NCBI GenBank assembly: GCA_017538845.1
Contig: JAFYIC010000053.1
Coordinates: 1-5,514 of the forward strand
Direction: 5' to 3'
DNA: 5,514 bases
DNA from: Bacillota bacterium
GTDB taxonomy: Bacteria; Bacillota; Clostridia; Peptostreptococcales; Anaerovoracaceae
The number at the start of each line of letters is the position of its first letter. The stretch's first letter is position 1. The notes below the pieces were generated by a model, which searched no databases, was not told the DNA's origin, and saw nothing but the letters and a program-made list of their open reading frames with translations. The position numbers and the translations under genes were made by a program. Shown piece by piece: positions 1 to 5,514 of the stretch.

Positions 1-588
1 AACCGGTTCTTCTTCAGGTGGCTGCTCCTCAGCGGGGGCATCCGTCTCAGGCTGCTGGAAATCTCCCAGGAACCCTGCCGAAATTATAATCGTAACTCCT
101 GCGAATATCATGTATATGCCTGTGATCACTACCATCATGGCTATCATTTCCAGTGAAGCATATATCATGAATACACCGAATATCAAATGCAGTATTCCGA
201 AAAAGATCGTGAAGCCTATGGGCAATCCCAGCCTGCCGCGCATGCTCGCTACCATGAACCGGTCAAAAGCAGCCGCAAAGGCGATGATGCCTATCACAAG
301 TCCGATAAGCGATGTAGCCGCCTGGTTATCTATGAGCAGGAAAAGACCCAGCCCGATCATTATGACGCTTACTATGATGCGTACGACTTTGTTTTTCTGC
401 GTTTCTCCGGGCGAACCTTTAAGTGTGATTATCAGCCTTATGACTCCGACCAGAAGTATTCCCAGTCCTACAAAAACACCGAGAAGTTCCGCAACCTGTT
501 TGTTGAATATGAGGAACAGTATGCCTACTGCCATAAGTATCAGCCCGGCAAATATCCCCAGCGATTTTAACTTCTTGAAAGGTTCCAT
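1..588 (-). CDS. DUF308/HdeD-like six-helix membrane protein, 3' end cut by window
   Basis: The frame opens at ATG 588, with GGAGG (596-600) seven bases upstream, and runs 196 codons to the left edge without a stop. The protein begins MEPFKKLKSLGIFAGLILMA and has about six hydrophobic helices (roughly residues 10-27, 33-54, 69-86, 91-110, 122-143, 148-170). It contains the glycine-rich pattern of short DUF308 repeats (AVGILFLIFN, GVFVGLGILLVGVIRLI), as in HdeD-like proteins. HdeD itself is linked to acid resistance in Escherichia coli; that function should not be carried over here. After the last helix comes a Pro/Glu-rich acidic tail (QQPETDAPAEEQPPEEEPV) that continues beyond the window. 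The preceding 58-residue protein also ends in an acidic tail. Confidence 0.75.
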   Translation of the reverse strand, partial: MEPFKKLKSLGIFAGLILMAVGILFLIFNKQVAELLGVFVGLGILLVGVIRLIITLKGSPGETQKNKVVRIIVSVIMIGLGLFLLIDNQAATSLIGLVIGIIAFAAAFDRFMVASMRGRLGLPIGFTIFFGILHLIFGVFMIYASLEMIAMMVVITGIYMIFAGVTIIISAGFLGDFQQPETDAPAEEQPPEEEPV

Positions 589-604
589 AAACTATCCTCC
601 CCCA

Positions 605-781
605 TTACTCCTCAAATTCAAGATCATAGTCAAGAGAATCGTCATACGCGTCGCTCCTGTCTATGTACTTCTTTATGATATAGTAAGATAATGTGAGATC
701 CACTGCATAGCAAGCTAAATGGATCGCTGTTACAAATCTGACATGTTTTTTAAACGTCCAGTTCTGGAATGGTCTTTTCAT
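605..781 (-). CDS. Small single-helix membrane protein with acidic tail (58 aa)
   Basis: A 58-residue protein: a basic N-terminus (MKRPFQNWTFKKHVRF), one hydrophobic segment (VTAIHLACYAVDLTLSYYII), then KKYIDRSDAYDDSLDYDLEF and a final E-E, a strongly acidic tail. By the positive-inside rule the N-terminus should be cytoplasmic. ATG 781 is chosen because GGAGG (789-793) lies seven bases upstream. The frame can be extended to 967, but that would run through the terminator hairpin and gives a low-complexity, unlikely N-terminus. The DUF308-like gene begins 16 bases after its stop, so the two are probably co-transcribed. Family and function are not recognised. Confidence 0.65.
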   Translation of the reverse strand: MKRPFQNWTFKKHVRFVTAIHLACYAVDLTLSYYIIKKYIDRSDAYDDSLDYDLEFEE

Positions 782-818
782 GTTCCTTCCTCCTTTGGCA
801 TGTCTTCTGCCTGTGTTC

Positions 819-847
819 ATTTTACAACATCGGAAAGAAAAAATAAA
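819..847 (-). promoter_or_regulatory. Possible weak promoter for the 58-aa/DUF308 unit
   Basis: On the minus strand TAAAAT (824-819) differs from the -10 consensus at one base; 17 bases upstream is TTTATT (847-842), which matches only half of the -35 consensus and lies in the terminator T-run. A promoter is expected between the terminator and the start at 781, but this exact placement is weakly supported. Confidence 0.25.
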
Positions 848-908
848 GCAGGAGGAGAACTGTGCGTCCGCCCGGGCGCCCGTGCCTCGAGCCTGTACAG
901 TCTCCTCC
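834..908 (-). terminator. Rho-independent terminator of the Tad operon
   Basis: On the minus strand, GGAGGAGACTGT (908-897) pairs with ACAGTTCTCCTCC (863-851), with one extra T as a bulge. The interior is very GC-rich and contains overlapping palindromes (CGCCCGGGCG at 869-878). The stem is followed after three bases by TTTATTTTTTCTTT (847-834). It lies 25 bases beyond the stop of the 59-residue gene and before the next gene, as expected for an operon end. Confidence 0.75.
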
Positions 909-933
909 ACGCTTTGACCATGTTGATCTGCTA

Positions 934-1113
934 TTATCTGCTTCCGTGATCTGCAAATACGATGCATACTGCCGGTATGAGAAAACCTATGATGCCTCCC
1001 ATAGCAAACATTTCATCGGCAGGCTGCATGATCCTGCATGTGATCATGGCACCTGCAAATGCCGATACCAATGAGAGCAGAAGCATTAATAAAACAAATA
1101 CTGCAGTTTTCAT
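934..1113 (-). CDS. Small two-helix membrane protein, last gene of the Tad operon (59 aa)
   Basis: A 59-residue reading frame from ATG 1113 to TAA 934. The protein begins MKTAVFVLLMLLLSLVSAFA, has a short polar link (CRIMQPADEM) and a second hydrophobic stretch (FAMGGIIGFLIPAVCIVF), ending ADHGSR. Two membrane helices are predicted by eye; the first could instead act as a signal peptide. AGAGG lies 6 bases upstream of the ATG, and the gene begins 17 bases after the stop of the secreted protein gene. It is the last frame before the terminator hairpin. Its SD, position and membrane-protein composition support a real gene; the family and function are not recognised. Confidence 0.6.
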   Translation of the reverse strand: MKTAVFVLLMLLLSLVSAFAGAMITCRIMQPADEMFAMGGIIGFLIPAVCIVFADHGSR

Positions 1114-1130
1114 TTTTATCCTCTCATTTT

Positions 1131-1913
1131 TTACTTTTTAGCCCGTGTATATGCCTCATCCAGATATCTGACACTTACCGAAGGTTTGAAAGATATTGAA
1201 ACCCCGGCGCCAAACGATACTGAAGGTTTGAGATTCAATACAGAATGGCCGTAGTTTGAGGCAAGTCCTACTGTATTGACCTTTCCATCGGCGATCCAAC
1301 GTGTGATCACTATCCCGTCTGTGCACCTCCATTTGTATCCTGCCTTTGGTATGAGTTCTATTCCTACCGGAAACTTTGCGTAAACTCCCCGTCCTGCATT
1401 TTTCGTATTTATCCTGACATTCACGGTTTTCTTCCCGCGGGTCCTGTCGCCGGCTATGTGGTAATTGACCGTGCAGCACGCTTCGTCTTTTACAAACTTA
1501 TCGCTCGTCGTAACACCAAATATATCTGAATAAACGCATGTCGGCTGTTTTACCCATTTCCACCTTGCTATTGTAGTGATATATGTGACCCAGTATTTCC
1601 TCAAACTGTTCTTCTCTCTGACTTTTACCGATTTGAAGCATCTGTATCCGATACTGTATTCAAGTTTTCCTTTCAGGCATTTCATGTCACAGGACATTAT
1701 CTGCCTTACCTGTTCTGCGGTCAGTCCCATTTTTCTCAGTTCTTCTTTGCTTTTATTTCTGAGACCGCTGACCAGTTCCTGTTCTGTCAGCGTTACTGTC
1801 TTATATACTGCATTCTTATCGTCGCCTGTCAACGCGTCCGCTTCAGAAAAACAGGAAAATAACAACAGTAATATAAGCACCAAAGAGAACAGGATCCTCC
1901 CTGTTTTTTTCAT
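1131..1913 (-). CDS. Secreted cysteine-containing protein of unknown function (260 aa)
   Basis: I do not recognise the family. It begins with a clear export signal: MKKTGR, then a leucine-rich core (ILFSLVLILLLLFS) followed by C21 and EADA at 24-27. Cleavage after ADA by signal peptidase I is plausible; LFSC could be a weak lipobox, but phenylalanine at -2 is unusual. The mature part starts with a helical section (TLTEQELVSGLRNKSKEELR, then MGLTAEQVRQIM), followed by a likely beta-rich region with seven cysteines (C75, C79, C92, C126, C146, C147, C197). Near the end is a 14-residue-spaced repeat, KPSVSFGAGVSISF then KPSVSV. ATG 1913 has a GGGGG-type SD and starts 13 bases after the DUF6382 stop, so it should share the Tad transcript. 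It may be a surface factor or pilus-associated protein, but this rests only on context. Confidence 0.75.
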   Translation of the reverse strand: MKKTGRILFSLVLILLLLFSCFSEADALTGDDKNAVYKTVTLTEQELVSGLRNKSKEELRKMGLTAEQVRQIMSCDMKCLKGKLEYSIGYRCFKSVKVREKNSLRKYWVTYITTIARWKWVKQPTCVYSDIFGVTTSDKFVKDEACCTVNYHIAGDRTRGKKTVNVRINTKNAGRGVYAKFPVGIELIPKAGYKWRCTDGIVITRWIADGKVNTVGLASNYGHSVLNLKPSVSFGAGVSISFKPSVSVRYLDEAYTRAKK

Positions 1914-1926
1914 ATGTCATCCCCCT

Positions 1927-2454
1927 TTATGATCCGCATATGAATAGTTCTCTTTTCATTCCTGCCAACATGTCCGCCATGTCGGCAGGACCATAATTGT
2001 ATAACTGAAGAGCCTCCTGCGCCCTTCTGAAATATTTCTTTGTTTCCGCGGGAGCTCTCTCGCGCATCGTTTTTATAAATGCTCCCGCGCCGGCTTTGAT
2101 GCCGCAGGGTCTTCCGGCTGTCGGCACGTATGCTATCCTGACTCTGTCTCTTATACGGTCATAAAAGACCGTATCCTCGTTCAGCATGATACGTGCCGGA
2201 GGTATGAAATGATCTCCCGTCTTTGAAAGTATCGTAAAGACTTTCTCCATTATTCCCAGAAGTTCCCTGATATCCAGATCTTTCATCTGGCTCAGCGGGC
2301 AGTAGCCCGCACAATCATATGTCACCTGTTCCTTCTTTGCACAGCTGACGAACCTCATTGGGAACATGTAGTCACACATGCCGGCTGTCAGGATATCCTT
2401 TTCATATTCTCTTATCCTTCCCTTGTCGATCAGCAGCTTTATATCTCCTGCCAT
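1927..2454 (-). CDS. Stand-alone DUF6382 protein of the Tad operon (175 aa)
   Basis: A 175-residue protein without signal peptide or membrane helix, so probably cytoplasmic. Its pattern fits DUF6382: FPMRFVSC, then YDCAGYCPLSQMKDLDIREL, a helical stretch (IMEKVFTILSKTGDHFIPPA), and a strand pair (RIMLNEDTVFYDR, RVRIAYVPTAG), ending with a helical tail. From memory, DUF6382 usually precedes a phosphothreonine-reading FHA domain in longer proteins near Tad genes. Here no FHA follows: the stop is at 1927 and the next gene encodes an unrelated secreted protein. ATG 2454 is chosen because GGAGG lies 9 bases upstream; an earlier ATG at 2481 would lengthen it by nine residues but overlap the previous gene and has no obvious SD. 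The role is probably regulation or assembly of the pilus from the cytoplasmic side, by context only. Confidence 0.7.
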   Translation of the reverse strand: MAGDIKLLIDKGRIREYEKDILTAGMCDYMFPMRFVSCAKKEQVTYDCAGYCPLSQMKDLDIRELLGIMEKVFTILSKTGDHFIPPARIMLNEDTVFYDRIRDRVRIAYVPTAGRPCGIKAGAGAFIKTMRERAPAETKKYFRRAQEALQLYNYGPADMADMLAGMKRELFICGS

Positions 2455-2456
2455 TT

Positions 2457-3260
2457 TTATTTTCCTCCACACTTTGAACAAGGCGTGTACCCCTGCTCTT
2501 CTGCTTCATCCCGGCTCATTTCCACCGTATAACGGTCCACTGATTTGCAGTCTCCCCGGTGGTATGACTGCCCGTAACTGAAGAAGCAGTACACGATACT
2601 CCCTTCCGGCAGGTTCTCTGAATCACAGAGCCCACATGGCGAAAACCTGGATCTGATGGCTTTGGTAAGTATGACTTCACGGGCATGCGCTTTCACGTAA
2701 GTGCAGTTTTCCCCGTGATATCTTTCTCCGGATTCCGGAAAAACCCATACTGTACCGCCTCCGTCCTCTTCCATTTCCGAAAAGGGCATGGGGCCATACG
2801 GGTTTCGTGCTCCCGTAAATCCTCTGGTGAGCCATCTCTGTTCGATATCTACCCCATCGCGAAAAGCAAGCGGCAGATTTATCGCTACTCTGTAACTTAT
2901 TTTCAGAGTAATCAAATCATCTGTTTCGCCATTGGAATACAGGTATCTGTAACTCCGTATCTTCAGCTGCGAAGCCGCAGGATCCTCTTCTTCTATCCGC
3001 GAAATGATACTACTCCTGTCACCCAGCGAAGTCTTTTCAATGTATGCTTTAGATGCCGAATATGAGATCTCATCGACCACACCATGATTCACATTTTCAC
3101 ACACACCGACGATTTTCACCACGTATCCTATAGTCAGTACCGCAAGGATGAATATGGGCAGAAAAATCGCTGCTTCTACCGCGTATGCACCACGCTCATT
3201 TCCCGAAATCCTTTTCCTTCCTGAATCAATACACATGATCATATGAAAACTTTTTACCAT
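2457..3260 (-). CDS. TadE-like pseudopilin with two tandem H/C metal-binding motifs (267 aa)
   Basis: The N-terminal part is a second TadE-type pseudopilin: NERGAYAVEAAIFLPIFILA has glycine 24 with glutamate at +5, followed by a membrane helix (about residues 30-53). Residues 55-150 form an exported region. Residues 171-214 and 223-266 are two copies of one motif: V-x9-Y-H-x3-C-x22-C-x2-C, with Y181/H182/C186/C209/C212 and Y233/H234/C238/C261/C264. This resembles the small Ada-like Cys/His zinc module (Y-H-x3-C ... P-C-x2-C) found at the ends of various bacterial nucleases and exported proteins; metal binding is inferred, not shown. ATG 3260 has GGAGG (3270-3274) nine bases upstream, so this start is preferred over the ATGs at 3242 and 3236. 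It overlaps the DUF5702 gene by 35 bases, and the next gene starts 2 bases after its stop. Likely a minor or tip component. Confidence 0.8.
   Translation of the reverse strand: MVKSFHMIMCIDSGRKRISGNERGAYAVEAAIFLPIFILAVLTIGYVVKIVGVCENVNHGVVDEISYSASKAYIEKTSLGDRSSIISRIEEEDPAASQLKIRSYRYLYSNGETDDLITLKISYRVAINLPLAFRDGVDIEQRWLTRGFTGARNPYGPMPFSEMEEDGGGTVWVFPESGERYHGENCTYVKAHAREVILTKAIRSRFSPCGLCDSENLPEGSIVYCFFSYGQSYHRGDCKSVDRYTVEMSRDEAEEQGYTPCSKCGGK
2463..2750 (-). repeat. Tandem 52-residue-period coding repeat (two H-C-C-C modules)
   Basis: Inside the second TadE-like gene, codons for residues 171-214 (2750-2619) and 223-266 (2594-2463) encode matching modules. The two line up without gaps at an exact 52-residue offset: V171/V223, Y181/Y233, H182/H234, C186/C238, P208/P260, C209/C261 and C212/C264. 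Residues between the key positions differ greatly, so the duplication is old or the two copies have different partners. The last codons of the second copy (Gly-Gly) also form the SD of the following gene. Confidence 0.8.
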
Positions 3261-4452
3261 TTATCTCAGCCTCCAGCCTGAAGCCGCAATTGTACTCTCT
3301 TATGAGAAAATTTCTGTTGTGATTGCCTTTCATATTGATCTGTATCAGATCCATCGTTCTGGCCAGTTTCACTTTCCTGTCCATGAAACTGAGAATGAAT
3401 CTCAGATAGTCTTCATAATCCTGACCTTTTGAGTTTTCCGTATCTATGTAACCCTTAACTGTTCCTTTCCAGGCTGATTCAAGATCAACAGCCCATGTTT
3501 TGTGGTTTTTCAGGACCGGAACTTTTTTCCCATGTTCCAGCAAAGCCATGTCGTTCTTCGCTTCCGCATAGGCCCAGGCAGCTATGATGCCTGCCTCCAG
3601 AAGCAATCCTCCCGGTCCCGGCGAAATAGTCTGAGCCAGAACCGCGACCTCGCGATGCATTTTTTCATCTCTCACGATAGACACTGCATTTGCTGCCGTT
3701 CTTACAGTCACGATTACATGGGACACCTGTTTACGATTAGTTTCATCGCTGAGGCTCCCTTCGATAACATACTCGACCTCGTTTCTGAAGAACGTTTCAT
3801 GATCCGGTCTGTCATTAAGAAGATTCTTGAAATACGCCATTATATATTCGTTCACCAGAGCTGTATCGAGACCGCTTCCTACGATCTCAGCTATGGAGCC
3901 GATATTGCCGGCGATCATATCAAGCCTGTCGGTGAAGTCTGTCTGGCCATAACCGTAGACTCTGGTGGGCAGGCTGTCTGCCACGGAGCGGTTCCTTAAT
4001 ATCCGGTCCTTTTTCTCCACAGTCACTTCATGTCCGTCGTCGTCTTCCCCCCGGAGTTTTTCCAACAGTCCTTTCGCCATGGCGTATTTCATATGTTCGG
4101 TTATCTCTTTCTCAAACACGTTGCAGTCCAGCAGTGAATACTCGCCTGTGTATGCGCTGATCATACCGGTTTTTACATATTTGTTTCCTGCCGTAGAATA
4201 ACTGACATACTTTTCTACCTTGTCTTCGATCTGTCCCTTATGTCCATAAAACGCAAAAATCCCATAATCCTTTTTCAAATCCAAATCGAACTCGCCAAGC
4301 ACAGCTCTCGAAGACATGTTCAGTAAGCTGTCGCTGTAACTCTTTACTGCAACATCCACTGTCGCATATATAAAAGCAAGTGTCAGCATTACTACCGCAC
4401 CAAGCACTGATACTAGAAACACCGATGCGCTCCCTCTCTGATCAATCTTCAC
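3226..4452 (-). CDS. DUF5702 membrane-anchored Tad pseudopilin-like protein (408 aa)
   Basis: A 408-residue protein with QRGSASVFLVSVLGAVVMLT near the N-terminus, one membrane helix (about residues 11-36), then a large exported region. The segment SRAVLGEFDLDLKKDYGIFA after the helix is a hallmark of DUF5702 proteins, which occur in Tad loci of Clostridia in the place that TadG-like proteins hold elsewhere. Unlike the two TadE-like neighbours, its glycine is followed by S-A-S-V-F, so the +5 glutamate is missing and peptidase processing is uncertain. No ATG serves as start. I prefer GTG 4452 because GGTGG sits 5 bases upstream; GTG 4461, adding three residues, is the alternative. Either choice overlaps the tadE 3' end (11 or 20 bases). 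Its own 3' end overlaps the next gene by 35 bases. Molecular function is unknown; a role in fibre initiation or tip structure is inference from position. Confidence 0.8.
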   Translation of the reverse strand: MKIDQRGSASVFLVSVLGAVVMLTLAFIYATVDVAVKSYSDSLLNMSSRAVLGEFDLDLKKDYGIFAFYGHKGQIEDKVEKYVSYSTAGNKYVKTGMISAYTGEYSLLDCNVFEKEITEHMKYAMAKGLLEKLRGEDDDGHEVTVEKKDRILRNRSVADSLPTRVYGYGQTDFTDRLDMIAGNIGSIAEIVGSGLDTALVNEYIMAYFKNLLNDRPDHETFFRNEVEYVIEGSLSDETNRKQVSHVIVTVRTAANAVSIVRDEKMHREVAVLAQTISPGPGGLLLEAGIIAAWAYAEAKNDMALLEHGKKVPVLKNHKTWAVDLESAWKGTVKGYIDTENSKGQDYEDYLRFILSFMDRKVKLARTMDLIQINMKGNHNRNFLIREYNCGFRLEAEINGKKFSYDHVY

Positions 4453-4831
4453 TGTTTCCACCGATCATATCCGCAGCACGTATCAGCTCTTTCTCCCGGA
4501 TCCAGTAAAGTCTCCCTTCTGATTCCCTGCTGCGGCCCTTGAGCAGACCATGTTTCATAAATCTGATGTTGCCGCTGTAATACACGGTTCCTCCGACTGC
4601 CGCATTCCTGCTGTACACCGGAAATTCGCCGTCATACCCGCTGTTTGTCGTGGCCGTCTTACTTACCGCACCCCGTTCAGCCCACAGACAGACATGCATT
4701 TCTGCCCTTACGCTTACCTGTCTGTTCATGAACATCAGGGTGTATATGACCGCCATTACAGCAAGTATTATCACCGGCAGGATCACAGCTGCCTCTACCA
4801 TAATGGTCCCTCTTTCATCTGAAACCTTCAT
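4442..4831 (-). CDS. tadE: TadE-like pseudopilin (129 aa)
   Basis: A 129-residue pseudopilin of the TadE type. The N-terminus reads ERGTIMVEAAVILPVIILAV: glycine 8 followed by T-I-M-V-E puts glutamate at +5, the classical type IV prepilin peptidase signature, at the edge of a membrane helix (about residues 14-35). The rest is a short exported domain with no recognisable enzyme motif. In characterised Tad systems TadE is processed by the prepilin peptidase and is needed for fibre production without being the main subunit. ATG 4831 lies 5 bases after the pilin stop, with GGAGG at 4844-4848, 12 bases upstream, a rather long spacing. Its 3' end overlaps the start of the DUF5702 gene, suggesting coupled translation. 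Confidence 0.85.
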   Translation of the reverse strand: MKVSDERGTIMVEAAVILPVIILAVMAVIYTLMFMNRQVSVRAEMHVCLWAERGAVSKTATTNSGYDGEFPVYSRNAAVGGTVYYSGNIRFMKHGLLKGRSRESEGRLYWIREKELIRAADMIGGNSED

Positions 4832-4836
4832 TATGA

Positions 4837-5028
4837 TCAGAATCCTCCATTGAGATTGTCGAATGTCTTGTTGACGAAACCGGTTATCTCTGTTCGGAAT
4901 ATGAGTCCAAGTGCGATAGCTATTGCCACAAGTATCGCTACCTGGACCAGTTCCATGCCGCCCGAATGGTTTTCACCAGGCAGCATCCTCCTCATAATCT
5001 CTGATATGCTTCCCTTTAACCTTTTCAT
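4837..5028 (-). CDS. Flp1-like type IVc prepilin (63 aa)
   Basis: A 63-residue protein with a basic leader (MKRLKG...), then GGMELVQVAILVAIAIALGL as the single hydrophobic helix, and a short polar tail ending NGGF. Size, layout and position directly after tadC fit the Flp1-like major pilin of Firmicutes Tad loci; such subunits are cut by a prepilin peptidase and polymerise into the fibre. I chose ATG 5028 because GAAAGGGG lies just upstream; the ATG at 5052 would overlap the end of tadC by 11 bases and lacks an equally good SD. The cleavage site is not textbook: a glycine precedes M-E-L-V-Q, but glutamate is at +2 or +3 rather than +5. The GGAGGA encoding the last two glycines also serves as the SD of the next gene. 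It could instead be a minor pilin if another flp gene lies upstream. Confidence 0.8.
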   Translation of the reverse strand: MKRLKGSISEIMRRMLPGENHSGGMELVQVAILVAIAIALGLIFRTEITGFVNKTFDNLNGGF

Positions 5029-5041
5029 TCTTTTTCCCCTT

Positions 5042-5514
5042 TCACATTTCAAGCATGGCCGGCGCTATAGTTACCATTACCAGTACCAGCAGCAAAAGCA
5101 CGAGCGGGAACGTCAATTTAGTCTCGGCGATTCTGCCTCGCTCCTCTGACTGTTTTTTCCTGGCGAACCAGAGGGTTTCGCTTTCTCTTTTCAGTTTTCC
5201 TACCAGATCTGCGCCCTTGTTGATGTTGTCGCTTACGATATTCGAAAAACGCATCAGTTCGCGAACGCTGCTCCTCTTGGCAAAATCCTTTAATTCATTA
5301 TTGAAGGATCCGTTGGCTCGTTTGATTTTCGTGTATATATTCCTCATTTGAGAATAAAAATAGCTCTTTTCTTCCGCGTCCATCTGTTCTCTGCCTTCCA
5401 TGATCGTGGTGAACGCTGTATTGAGCACTACACCGGCGTTAAGAAGCAGTATTATCCTGTTTATGAACTCCGGCAACTCTCTGATAATGGAAGCTTTTGC
5501 TTCCTGTTCCTCTC
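5042..5514 (-). CDS. tadC: TadC-like Tad pilus inner-membrane platform protein, 5' end cut by window
   Basis: This is the C-terminal 156 residues of a type II secretion F-domain (TadC) protein; the frame stays open to the right edge, so the true start lies outside. A TTG at 5476 could serve as a start but is internal: the frame continues upstream as EEQEAKASIIRE, joining LPEFINRIILLLNAG, which matches the usual TadC core (R-E-x-P-E-F followed by a hydrophobic helix ending L-L-N-A-G). Further TadC-like signs are ELKDFAKRSSVRELMRFSNI, a long charged helix (LKRESETLWFARKKQSEERG) and a final membrane segment of about 20 residues ending at the stop. In known Tad systems TadC pairs with TadB as the membrane platform that couples the TadA ATPase to pilin assembly. 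The pilin gene starts 13 bases after its stop. Family call is firm; the lost N-terminus cannot be judged. Confidence 0.9.
   Translation of the reverse strand, partial: EEQEAKASIIRELPEFINRIILLLNAGVVLNTAFTTIMEGREQMDAEEKSYFYSQMRNIYTKIKRANGSFNNELKDFAKRSSVRELMRFSNIVSDNINKGADLVGKLKRESETLWFARKKQSEERGRIAETKLTFPLVLLLLVLVMVTIAPAMLEM

Noticed and set aside
110..691. Plus-strand frame of 193 codons, with a second plus-strand frame at 187-570
   Set aside because: Both are antisense to the DUF308-like gene, which has a strong SD and membrane-protein composition. The plus-strand translations show no domain and no SD.
605..967. Long minus-strand version of the 58-residue gene (120 codons)
   Set aside because: The added N-terminus runs through the terminator hairpin and overlaps the end of the 59-residue gene. 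A strong SD marks the internal ATG at 781.
1156..1479. Minus-strand 107-codon frame inside the secreted protein gene
   Set aside because: It is in another frame of a gene with signal peptide, SD and good operon spacing, and its translation looks like out-of-frame noise.
1851..1913. Lipoprotein signal (LFSC) in the secreted protein
   Set aside because: Phenylalanine at -2 is atypical and ADA after the core offers a normal signal peptidase I site. I kept it as an alternative only.
2685..4201. Several plus-strand frames (2685-3065, 3502-3999, 3965-4201)
   Set aside because: They are shadows of the TadE-like and DUF5702 genes, without SD or recognisable protein features.
1..5514. CRISPR array, tRNA/rRNA, insertion sequence or phage genes
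   Set aside because: I saw no regularly spaced repeats, no tRNA-like cloverleaf, no transposase-like protein and no terminal inverted repeats. The window is filled by compact minus-strand genes.

Overview
The window appears to be a piece of a Gram-positive (Firmicutes) chromosome, most likely from the Clostridia/Lachnospiraceae. All genes read on the minus strand, so biological order runs from high to low coordinates. The lineage call is inference. It rests on the gene set (a TadC-type platform protein, a one-helix Flp1-like pilin, TadE-like pseudopilins, DUF5702 and DUF6382 proteins), on strong GGAGG ribosome binding sites, and on the absence of any secretin or outer-membrane gene here.

Region 1 (about 5514 down to 934) is the distal half of a Tad (tight adherence, type IVc) pilus operon. 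In order it holds: the 3' end of tadC; a short Flp1-like prepilin; a TadE-like pseudopilin; a 408-residue DUF5702 membrane-anchored pseudopilin-like protein; a second TadE-like protein with two tandem Cys/His metal-binding motifs in its C-terminal part; a stand-alone DUF6382 cytoplasmic protein; a secreted cysteine-containing protein of unknown function; and a 59-residue two-helix membrane protein. Genes overlap or lie 2-17 bases apart, and most starts have a clear SD, so this looks like one transcript. The ATPase (TadA), TadB and prepilin peptidase would be expected upstream, outside the window.

Region 2 (about 834-908) is a GC-rich hairpin followed by a T-rich run on the minus strand. It is a good candidate for the Rho-independent terminator of the Tad operon.

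Region 3 (781 down to 1) is a second unit of two genes. One is a 58-residue single-helix membrane protein. The other is a six-helix DUF308/HdeD-like membrane protein that stays open to the left edge and therefore lacks its stop codon here.

Expected collaboration (inference from known Tad systems): TadC with TadB forms the inner-membrane platform, the Flp1-like protein is the major fibre subunit, and the TadE/DUF5702 proteins are minor pseudopilins that may start the fibre or sit at its tip. The most distinctive element is the second TadE-like protein, whose exported part carries two precisely spaced H-x3-C-x22-C-x2-C units. Next is the secreted protein of unknown function encoded in the same operon.
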